The translations under genes and the position numbers were made by a program. 64,000 nt of DNA, taken from assembly GCA_023101725.1 (NCBI GenBank), contig JALJCO010010453.1:716501-780500 (forward strand), read 5' to 3'. The notes under the pieces were generated by a model, which was not told the origin of the DNA, did not search any database, and was given only the letters and a program-made list of their open reading frames with translations. Positions within the stretch are counted from its first letter, which is position 1. Each line of letters opens with the position of its first letter. Origin of the DNA: Atherinomorus stipes (lineage: Eukaryota > Chordata > Actinopteri > Atheriniformes > Atherinidae). Of the stretch, positions 13,301-25,300 are shown piece by piece.

Positions 13301-16300
13301 TTTTGCCTATTTGTGGGAAAAAAAATTGATGCATATGAGACATGTTTTTTAAACTAATTCTTACCTGTTTGCAGATTACTTCTGTAATAGAAAATTTACT
13401 ATTTCCACTCTTTTAGAGAATTAACATGTTCAATACTCGCTGACTCTTTAGTTTTGAAAGAATAATCTCAATAGAGCAAGTGTAGGTTGGATGCATGCTT
13501 TTAGCTGGATGCAGCATAGATTATTAACACCAGACCAATTGTTTGTATGTCTTTTCTTCTTTTTCTTTTTCTCCTCTCTCTCTTTGGCATCTTGCAGGAT
13601 CAGAAGAAGATTTATTCTATGATGCTCCTAGTTCTCCCATTGGAGATAAGCAATTCTTCCCAGATAATCCCATGCCTCTGCGCTACGCAGATTTAAGCAA
13701 AAGAAGAAGTCTTATTAAAGAAGATACCCAGAAGAACATGACTGACTTAATCCTGACATTTGAGATCAGTGAGGTACAGAAAGATCTTTCTGTTTAGTTA
13801 TTTGATATTTTATTATTTAATTTTGGTATTTTGATTGTTTTGTTTTGGAATATACTCCATTAGATATGGATACCTTATCACTAAAAATTATTTTTAATGG
13901 AAATTACCCTAAATTATGCAAAATACTCAAATGAAGCTTTCTTGTACTCAAATTTGTATTGGAAAAAGTGCAAATAATTAAAATCTTAGATCTCCTTTAG
14001 TCTTGCATGGATCTTATAGTCTTGTTCATCTATCTGTGCAACTTTTTTTTCTGTCACACACTAATTCTGTCATTTTTGTCTTTCTCTCTCTCCCTTTTAA
14101 AAAAAACCTTTTGTCCTCCATCCAGTTTTCCATTCAGTTGTGTCGTGTGTCAGGAGATCAGGAGGTTACTGTGCTCCACCTTGACATAGAGGGTCTGGGC
14201 ACTGAGCTGAAACTACGCACCTTCGACATGACATCCAACACCTACCTACGAGAGATCTGCCTAAAGTGTCCTGAATACATGGGTCAGTAGATATCACCAG
14301 CATTTTTTTGTCGCCTTCCTTTTTTTTTTTTTTAGTCCAGCTTTTTAAAGACACTTTCTACTCTACTTACCTTTCAGTGATCACGTCAGCATCATTATGA
14401 TTAATTTCAATAACATCTTGTGAATTATTGTCAGTTTGGTCCTGGATTTCTTATTATTTTGGGCCTTGCTTTATCTGTTTTCTTCTGCGTAGATTCTGAA
14501 GAGAAGCAAGTTCAGCTGATCACCACTCTAGACAACACTGAAGTCGATCTGCTTACCTTGGAGTACATCAAAGTACTTTTGCTCCTTTAAGCTGAAATAG
14601 ACACATTTTTCATTAATTGAACATTTTCCAAAGCATTGTAAATAGTTTTCTCATTTAGGATTGGATGTCCTTTCTAGGCTGATAAAAATGGTCCAGAGTT
14701 CAAGTCTCACCATAACAGCACAGAGCAGCTTATCAAGGTGAGAGAAGTATTGATAAAATTACACTTTTCTCTTAATTCAAAAGCACATTTAGAGTTAAAC
14801 TTTTCTCTCTTTCTGTTTTACAAAAGTGCCATTTTGTCACTTTTTACGATGCGCTTGCATTTGCAGGTGACCTTCTCATCCCTGGATGTTCATCTCCATA
14901 CGGAGGCCCTACTCAACACCATAAACTTCCTCAATAACCTCATTCCTCAGTCAACCAAGAAGGAAGGAGGACAGGAGGAGCTTCCCACCATCCCTGAGGA
15001 GGATGAAGCAGAGAAAGAGGAAGAGAAGAAGGAGGGAACTGTAGTTACCAAGAAAAAAAGTAACTGATGCAAACATTTAGCTTTAATAATACCCTACTAT
15101 ATTATTTTCACTGGTTCACTAATTGTGTAGCTAATACAAACATTACCAAGCCTTATGGAACAGATCTGGACTATTTAAAACCATTTAAGAATTTAGGCTA
15201 ATATGGAATACATATTTTCAGTAAAGTGTTTTTAAAGTAATCGCTTTTCATCTCCCTTCCCAGCTTCAAAAAGTTCCAAATTTGCAGATGTTGTTAATCT
15301 GCATATCAGAGCTGATCTCCGCTGCTTGAAAGTGTTCATTCGAGGAGAAAAAGCCAGGATCTCAGAGATCAGTATTGAAGGTATTGAAAGAATGGTGTAC
15401 TTGTAGATATCCTGAAAGGGCTCTCTGCTGTACTCTTAGTGCCATGCAACTTCTTTGATTTGTCTTTAAAGTTTAACCAGTGTAAAGAAATCCATTTTCA
15501 GTGTGAGACACTCTCATCTTCTAGGTCTGGTTTCTGAAGTCCTAATGAGGAAAAAGGAGATGGAGGTCCAAGCCAACCTGAAAAACATTGTTATCCTGGA
15601 CTGCAACAAAGATGCCTTCTACAAGAAGGTAATTTAGCAAGTATTTAATCCAGGACTGTAGTTACTGTGTTTTTTGTTTCTGGCTCTAATTATGTTGTTT
15701 TCTGTATTTATATGTATTTTTTATCTTGAGTGTAGCTTTGTTTTCTCTTGTGTTCCTAGTCTTTTTTTTATGTTTTAATTATTTTTAACACTTAACATAA
15801 TTCATAATGAAAAGAAGGTTGAGAAGAATTTTTGGATATTTGTGGTTTAGATTTTGCTCAAATACATCTGTTTATTTGAATTCTGTTGTATAATCTTGGT
15901 CTCCTTTCTCAGGCTGTGTCTATTGCAGACAAGGAAGTGTTTGCCTTCCGGATGATAAACTATACAGATGCAACAGAAGGAGATAAATATCTGGACATGT
16001 CTAAAGTTGACACCTCTGTAACGCTGACAGTGGGATGCATTCAGGTCGTCTTTCTCAACAAGTTTGTCTCCTCGATACTGGTAAGAACCACTCATTCTGT
16101 GATACTGAAACAGTTTTTCCTGTGATTTTAAAGGTGGCACATATATTGTCATTCGCTCTAGTTTAAATTTGTTTTGTTTTTTGTTTTTTTTTCTTTAACT
16201 TTTCTCTCTTTCCATGCTGTCTTCCCCTCAGGCATTTATCAATAATTTCCAGGAAGCTAAAGAGGCATTGGCTGAGGTGACAGTCCAGGCTGCGGAAAAG

Positions 16301-19300
16301 GCAGCATCAGGTGTGAAGGAACTGGCAGAGCGAAGCACACGCATTGCTCTGAATGTCCACTTCAATGCACCTGTCATCTTCCTCCCTCAGTCTTCCTCCT
16401 CTTCAAATGTCATTGTAGCTGATCTCGGCCTGTTGTCTGTCAAGAACTGCTTTGCCAAGCAGCCATTTAAAAGTGACTCTACAATCCCACCTGTTGTGGA
16501 TATAATGACTGTGAAACTGACAGACCTCAAAATGTACAGGTCAGTAATCAGCCATCAGCAGGAATTACAATTATATTTGCATGGGATTTACAAATGTCTG
16601 AAATATTCTCCACAACTTTTGGTATGTCTGTTGTTGCTTTCAGAACTACTTACATAAATGAGGCTTTTCAAGGAGAGAGTCAGCTGTTGAAGCCAGTCAG
16701 CCTGGACTTGGAAATCCAGAGAAACCTTTCATCCAACTGGTACCACATCGTCCCTGACATAGAAATCACTGCTCATCTAAAGCCAATGAGTGTAAGAAGT
16801 GGTATATTGCATCAAAGAGTGAATGACTTACAGCAACTGTTGCATCTTTGTTTTTTCCTTTCCTTAGGCTCCTTCCTTATTTTACCAACTTATGGTTTGC
16901 TATCCATCCTTATCCATTTATAATATCTTATTTTTGGATTAGGGAGACACTGTGCAAATGTAAATTAAAACAACATTATGCCAGGTGTAATTTTAGTCAT
17001 GTTCTGTGTCTGCCCCCAACAGCTGATCCTCTGCCAGGATGACATGATTGTGGTCTTGAGGACTTTGAGTGAGAACCTGTCAGAGAAGTCTGATGCTGTT
17101 CCACTTCCCGTTGCTTTGCCCACCGCTGACCGCTCCTCTGACTCTGTATCCAATAAAGAATCCCAGGACTCTGGAGCCACTGGACCTGCTAGCAGTAAGC
17201 AGCTGTGGTTATACATGTCTGTTTTAATGTGCACATATTGGCCAAAAGAAACAAAAAAGCACTTCTTTTACAGCTTAGGAAGATTACTTTGATTTTTCCG
17301 TAAAATTAAAACATTGTCATTATTTTAGTATAGAGTTTGACATTTCAATAGAGGTCATGGAAACCCAAGATTGTTTATAAAATTGAAATATTTGAATATT
17401 TTCTCAATCTACCTAATGTTACCCAATAAACTGTGATCTGTTTTGTAATAATATTGCTTCAGGTAACACCGTGGTGACAGCTGCTGTTGTGGAGACACAG
17501 AAAGATAGCAAGCTGAAGACCACGCTCAAATTAAAATTCAAGTTTGACTGCATGACACTGGCCCTGTACAGCCCCAATGAAAATGAGGTATGCAAAGATG
17601 CACACATGCACTCACAGGCATACTTGGTAAGGAAAGCACTGCTCCATAAAATTGCCATCCTTTCTTTTTTTGTCTGAGAAACATGTGGCCAACAAAAGCA
17701 GTGTGCTTTTTTTTTTTTTTAATAGTTACTACAGATGGATTCACATGATGAGCAACTGAAGCTGGCAGAGTTTACTCTGGGTGCCATCTCCACCTCTGTC
17801 CACATGTTCTCCGACAGCTCCATGAAGGCTGCAGTCCGACTTGCTGAGTGCCTTCTAGATGACAAAAGACCAAGGATCAAGATGGTTACCTCAAGGTTTA
17901 AGACAAGAATCTGAACCTTCACAATATACAGTGTGGTCAGGTCATTAAGTGGAACAGAAAAGTTAAATGATTCTGTATGGTGTTTGTTTTTTAGCTGTAG
18001 CTATTGTTTCTCCTGTGATTAGTGCATTGTAAGAAGAAATTTTCATATTTTGTTCAACAATTGCTCTTCTCACAAAGTTCTTTCTGTTATCTGTCAGGAT
18101 GATGGCAATGCGTCCTGGTGCAGAGCAGAACATGATGGTGGAGGTGAACTACCGTCAGGGTCGTGACGGCACCGTTTTAGACACTGTGGTACAGGATGTG
18201 AACCTATGTGCCAGTATGGAGTTCCTGCTAACAGTAGCAGATATCTTTCTTAAGGCCACCCAGCAGGGTTTTGCTCAGGCGCCACAACCCAAGAGCAGTG
18301 CTGGTGCTGGAGAGAAAAGGAACATTAACTCCTCCGTCACATCTAAAGATTCCAGTGAGTTGAGCTCTTTGGATTGTCTAAATAATTTAGACAATTACTT
18401 ATACAATCTCTTCACATTGTTTAATTTTGCTTTGATTAAGGGTTTTATGTCACATATATGCAACATATATAGTGTATGAATGTTAACATTTCATAAACAC
18501 AATTTAGGTAGGTCAGCTGTCTGATCTGAACTAATGTTTATCCAATGCTACCTGCTGCTTTCAGGTACAGCTCCAGTATCAAAGATGGAAATAAATGTTC
18601 TGGTGCGTAACCCCGAGATTGTGTTTGTGGCTGACCTGACAAGTGCGGATGCCCCATCCCTGGTGATGACCACACACTGTGAGCTTCAGATAAAAAGTGG
18701 TGCAGAGGGATCACTGATGACTGCTGCTATTAATGACCTGAAGGTCTGTGTTTTGATTTTAATGCAACTGAAAATCTCTACATGCAATATTGAGAAGTAA
18801 CAATCAATATTATCTTTAAAAAACAATACATGGTTGTGGTTATTTTAGGTTATGGCATGTCCCTTCTTAAGAGAGATGAGGAGAAACAATGTGACCACCG
18901 TACTGCAGCCATGTCAGGTGTTCTTTCAAAGTACTCAGTCCCCAACTTCCCCTCAGATGATGGAGGTGTCCATCAATGCTCTCTCACTGAAGGTATTTGT
19001 TTTGTTATGATGCTACATATATTTTCTTCTTCAAGTCAAAATGTCTTCATGGCATACATGCATACTTACACTATACATCATTCTCCTGATTAATTGTCTT
19101 GTATGCATCCACTGTAAGTTAAAGACTGGTCACTGAGTATGTCAGCACAATTATCCAGAAATTAAGATTCTCTTCAAGAGTACGTTTCCTGTTCAAATGA
19201 ATGCTGAAGTAAGGGAATTTGGACTATGAGGATAAAAACAAAACTATACCTTTTAAAACAAAATGTTTCAAAAATTGTAATATCTGTATGTTTTATTTCT

Positions 19301-22300
19301 GTTTGTTGTGTAATTCTTTGCCTAGGTATCTCCAATCATAATCAACACAGTTATCACCATCCAGTCAGCTCTGACTCCCAAGGCAGAGACCCCTGGGGAG
19401 CTGGACAGCCCCGTTCCTGTGGACTTATGGCAGAAACGTAACTGGAAGGAGCTCCAGCTCTGGTTTTTAGAAGAGGAGGGAGATGAAGACACAAAGTCAC
19501 TCACCCCTTTGATACCTCAGGGAGAGTCCTTAAAGGTGTTTGTCTGTTTTGTTGTACCAGATTGTGCTGTGTTCTTGTTTTATTGATTTGTTTTATTAAC
19601 CTAAGCCATTTTAAAATTGTCTGTACAAAAATAAAGTGGTTTTTATTAAAGTCTGTTGCTGAAGCACACGCTGCATCATGTCATTGACTCTCTTTGCAGG
19701 TGTGCATAAAATCAATCTGTGTGACACTGGAGGCTGGAGTGGGACACCACACTGTTCCCATGCTTCTGGCCAAGTCCTCTTTCTCTGGAGATGTGAAAAA
19801 TTGGTCCACACTCATTAACTTGCATAGCGAGCTCAACCTAGAGGTAAAGCATCCGAGCACAGATACATGGAAATAAACATCACAATCTCAGATAATCTCA
19901 CTTGTGTTTTCTTTATCTGATAGCCAAAACTCATGAAACTGTGTGCTTTTGTGCCTTTTCTTTAGGTTCACTACTACAATGAGATGGTTGGTGTGTGGGA
20001 GCCATTGCTGGAACCCTTAGAAGATGAGAACAAAGAGGGTTTCAGACCGTGGACACTGAAACTGAAGGTACTGACAAGCATAAAAAATTCACACACATTT
20101 CATGGTTACACATGTAAATTGAAATTCCACGATTTGATTTAATGCAGAGTTACTCAAGGTGGCCCTTCGAGAGCAGCAATCTTGCAGGTTTTCAGTGTAT
20201 CCTTGGTCCAACACACCTGTCTCAAATTAATGAGTCATTGTGCAGAGCTTTGTAGGCTGTTGGATCCACTTAATTTGAGCCAGGTGTATTAGAGCAGGGA
20301 CACACTGAAAACCTGCAGGATTGTGGCTGTCATGGGACCGACTTGAGTAACCCTAGTTTACAAAATCAAAATATGATTTTACAAAATCATAAAATGGTTG
20401 AATGAGATTTATGGTTATTTATGGTTATTGAGTTATCTAACTTTAATTATTGATTATCCTGGTTATTAGGCAACATCTCAGTTTCTCAGGCCCTTCCACT
20501 CAGTCGAGCCTCAGAAGTTTGGTCCGTCATCTTTGATGTTTCAGTGTCTCCTGAGCATAACTTCAAACAGCTAGTTCAAAACAGTTTTTTACCACTTAAT
20601 AAACATTTAAAAACTCAGACTACTTGTGTTAAAAGTTGAAGTAGAGATGATTATTTTTCCTTTATTTCTTCTTGTTTAGATCATTGTCGTGGTCTACTTG
20701 ATTTAACAAATCGGCTTTAAAGGGAAACTGTCTTTTCCTCAATAAAGCCGGATCCCGGGGGCTAAACAAAGTGTTTACGGAGCGACTCAATGTGGCCCCC
20801 CTCCCGCCGGGGCCTCGGCCTGCGAGCAGCTAAAAACAACTTTGCCTGCGCGACCCGAGCAGAACTTGCGACAACAGAAACCGCTGTACGGTACTCAGGT
20901 CCCCTTCTACCGGCTGCTCAGCTCTGATTTGAACCAGACTACCAGCGCTAATTGAAGAAAACATTTCTTTAGCTTCACACCACCTAAACACCGGCCTGGC
21001 TCACAACTTTTGCTGGACGAGTGATTCACGGCTTGGCTGCCTGGGGCGGTGAGCATACGCTTAGGCTAATAATACTTGACGCAAGTAAATAAAGGATTCT
21101 GCCTGCACACAGTGAAAAATATAATCCGGATATTTACCCGCAAAGGGGGGAGAAGGAAGGTTGCTTGAGAGAGGGAGATGAGGGCTGCTACAGAGAAGGA
21201 TAAGCTAGTACGTTAGAAATATAATAGGATAAAATAGAGGAGAAGGTAGAGAAGGGGGGGGGGGTAAGGGGTTGAACACGACAGTGAAAGGACGCACTAG
21301 GGGAGGAGCTGAGTTACTGAATTTGCTTTAAATCATCTTTTTTTTTTTTTTTTTTCTTGTTGTCAGCATGAAGAAGAGATGGAAATTGATTGCTTTATTT
21401 GTTGAACAGTTTTGCTTTATAAGGGGCTTTATGAATATAAGGCTCCATGATAATGTTTTTCATTTTATTTTTTATTTAAACATTTGTCTATTACACCATT
21501 CCATTTATACTGCTGGGTGACAAGGGAGAAATGAAAGTTAAAGAGGTAATGATAGAAAGTGAAAAGAGAGAGAGGGTAAGGAAGAGGAAGAGAGAGAGGA
21601 GAGAAAAATGCCTTCACAGTTACTGGTCATTGTACCGCGATCTAACAACCACGGCCTGTTGGAAAACAAAACAGAATCACAGGAGGGCTGAGGTGGCTTA
21701 AATCTAGATATACAAACACAAAAACAAGAGACTAGAGAGAAGAGGCTGGGAAGGGAAGAGAGAAGAGGTCCTAGGAATGGGAGAGAGGAGGACACTAGGA
21801 ATGGGAAGGGAAGGAAAGATAATAGGGGCCGGGGATAAGTAGAGTGCAGGGCAGGAGGAGGAGCCCGCAGGCCCGCCCGGCCGCAGCCACCGAGGCCAGT
21901 CCCGCTCCCCCCAAGAGCGGACAGACCCGAAGGGCGGCAGCGGCCCGCGGGCCCCCGAGGGAGGCCAGGCCAGCGGCAAGCAGCAGCGCCGCCCACCGGG
22001 GCGGCGCGGAGGGAGACAGCGCGGGCCAGGGCCCAGCGCGGAGCGCCCCCCCCCGGACCCGGGCGGCCCGAACCCAGGAGGACCGGACCCCCAGACGCGC
22101 CCCCAGGGCAGGCCAGCCCCCACCCCCGCGCCCACACCGACACCAGGGCGCCCCCCTCTCCCCCCCCCCGCCCCCGCCCCACCCCCCCCCACACTGGGCT
22201 GAAAGATCCGCGCCGAGAGGAGACACGGGCAAAGCGCCCCCGCCCGCACGCGGGACAACCGCCCCCCCGCGGCCCCCCGCGCCCCGCCCACCGACACAAG

Positions 22301-25300
22301 TGCCCGGCCGAAACCGAGATCGACCCCGCCCCACGCCCGCCCCCCACCCCCGGTCCCCCCCACACACACATACCCCCCCACTCCGCTCTCCGACCCATAC
22401 CCACACTCACTCCTCTCTCCACCCCCACACTCTCCTCCCTCTACCGTCCCACCTACCCCCACCTCCTCATACCCTCTAACACACACATGCACTCCCCCCA
22501 CATAACTGCACCAACCCCTCCCCACCCCCCCACACATACGCCCCCACCTCCCTATACCCCCAATACCCCATACATGTAACGGTCTTTAAATCATCTTTGA
22601 CAGTGCAGAATGCTGCATCAGGACTATTAACTGGTATCAACAAAATGTTGCACATCATGCCTGTTTGAGCTTCTCTTCATGGGTTGCCAGTAAATTTGAG
22701 AGTTTGTTTTATATTCTTACTTTTAGAGTCGTACATGGTTAAGTTTCCCTGATAAAACCGCATCCTTCTTCCCGTGCTCTTAGGTCATCAGAGGGTGCTA
22801 CTGACCCAACATACTCAATTTAAAACTCAGGCTGATGGGGCTTTTCAGGCAGTAGCATCAAAGTTATGGAATGCTCTTCCAATGCCTTATGCTGCACAGA
22901 CTCCATGCACTCCTGTAAAAAAACCAGCTGAAGACATTTTCATACAGACAAGCTTTTAACTAACTTAGTGATTCTTCTTATTTTCTGTCTTTATTGTAAT
23001 GACGTGTTTTATTTTATTTTGAATTTTTGTGAAGCACTTTGTAATTTATATCTGTGAAAAGTGCTATATAAATTTCACTTTATTAATATGTACATATAAA
23101 CTCACAGTATGTGTGATATTTGCTATTCTATAACCAGATGAAGAAGAAGCCTGTGAAGCACACATGTTTCTTGGATGAGGTGGATAACTTCGTCCCAGAC
23201 TATAAGACAGTCATCATCATCAGCAGTAAAGACCAGCTCAACATCACACTCTCTAAATGTGGACTGACCATGCTGAGTAACCTGGGCACAGTAAGAAAGG
23301 GGGGGAAAGGGTGTTCATATTTTTTACATGAAGTACCGAAGGTTGTGTAGGAATCTTTGTGGGGTTTTTTCTGTGTTTTCCCAGGCATTTGCAGAGGCCG
23401 CCCAACAGACTGCCGAGTGTTTTCAAAAGGATGAAGCTCCGTTTGTTGTGAAAAATCGGCTGGGTCTGCCAGTTTCTGTCCGCCACAGTGAGATGTTTTG
23501 TCCCATCAGTACGCAGAGCACCAACAACACCGTGGAGCTACAGGATGGTGAAACTCTCGGGATGGACTATTCAACTACAACTGACTCCGATCAGTTCTCA
23601 GCCATGATCTCCCTAAGTGGAAAAGACTATTACATACAACCTAGTAAGCTGCATTTTACACTTGCAGTTATGCTGTGCATAAATTCAGTAGCCCATATAG
23701 TATGTTTTCCCCTAATGCAATGTCATTAACAAATAACTGCTCTCATCTCATCTCATAACCAGAGCTAGTGCTTGTTTTAGAGCCAGTAATTTGACTTTAC
23801 AATATTTTGAAAGGACTTTAAGTCATTGTTTCAGAAAATTTGTGGTAAAGTATCTCCCCTCCTTATCTAGCCTGTCTCCAGCTTTCACCATTCTCAAAGT
23901 TTCAAAGTTTAAGAAATGATTAAAGTTTACCCTGAAGCCAAAAACCTATCTTAAAGACTGTTGACATTTTCTCCTTGTTCAGCTCCTGTGGGCCACACCT
24001 CAGCCAGTGTGATCCCCCTCATCAAAGTGGGCAGGGGAATGTACAGTGTGATGCACAAGGACTCAGGAGTCACTCGTTTCTTGGTTTGTCAGATTTACTC
24101 TCTAAAGGGAAGCAAGTTCATCAAGATCCGCTCTCCTCTTCAGGTATATCACTCATAATCATTCATTTATTAACATTCTCTTCATTTTTATGATGCTGTT
24201 CATGGGTGAATTGCTACTGTAGGTAGCACAACAGATGGTTCTAATAGTGTCTCTTTAAAATTCCCTGTAGGGGAGCAGTATTTACTTTTAATGCCTAATA
24301 ATAAGCACACTTTTGTGGTTTATGACTGTTTTCAGATCATCAATCATTTCTCAGTACCATTCAAAGTTTTTGAAGGATCTGATTATCTGGGTACAGCTCT
24401 TCCTACTGAGGAGTTCTGTGTGCCTCTGGACTCGTATAGGTAGGCACAAACAAGCTTGCTTATTTCTGCAAGTCACTAAACTTCTTTTGTATTTCTACTT
24501 CTTTCATCATCATGCAATCTCTTGCTATCCAACACAACCCCCCTCATTCACATCTACCATTTGCTGTCAACCTCAGGTCTGAGCTGAGCCTTCAGCCAAT
24601 AATGGGCAACAACACAGATGATCAAAGCCAAGAGTTTGAGTGTTCAGAGGGCTTCAGTTATGAGGATTTCAGCAACCAAGTCCCTGAGAAGCACCTCCAG
24701 CAGACCTGCCGTCACCGCGGGGATCAGGGTGGTGTTATGACAGTGAACATGGTGCCATTAAGAGATACAGTGACATTCAAACACACTGGAGGTGTTGGGG
24801 AGAACTTTGATGTGCCCTTTGTGCTTCACCTGTGGCCCTCTGTCCTGTTACGCAACCTGCTGCCTTACCCCATTGCCTACAAACTAAAGGTAGGATATGT
24901 CTGGATATTGTTTTTCATGCCTGTGACTTTAAAGCTAGTCTCTCAGTATTTTTGCAGACGGGTAATGAATGTAAACAAGAACCCAAGAGCACTTAGATTA
25001 ATTGTTTTAATCATTGTTCCTTTCTTTCCGTTGGTGAGTAGGACAGTGGAATTTCTGCCCCTGAGGCCACTCTAAACCCAGGCCACTGTGCTCAACTCCA
25101 CACTGCTGTCATCAACCAGTCAAGTCTTGATCTCCGCCTGTTGGAGTACTTGGCTCAGGACTGGGCTGCTGAATACAGGTCTAACTTAAATCTCATTTGT
25201 TTACATTATTATTTCCCTTTCTATAAATGTCCCCACATTTGTCTTTATTGGTACATTGGTGCAGTGTGTGTTGGGTTGGTAGTGTGTGGATTACTCCCCC

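Noticed and set aside
16965..17234. Minus-strand frames over vps13a exons (for example 16965-17234, 19322-19504)
   Set aside because: Antisense shadows of verified + strand exons.
21538..22537. Open frames of 203-296 aa (minus strand) and 211 aa (plus strand)
   Set aside because: They overlap in several frames at once, are Gly/Arg/Ser- or Pro/Ala-rich and arise because C/G-rich sequence lacks stops. No domain is visible.
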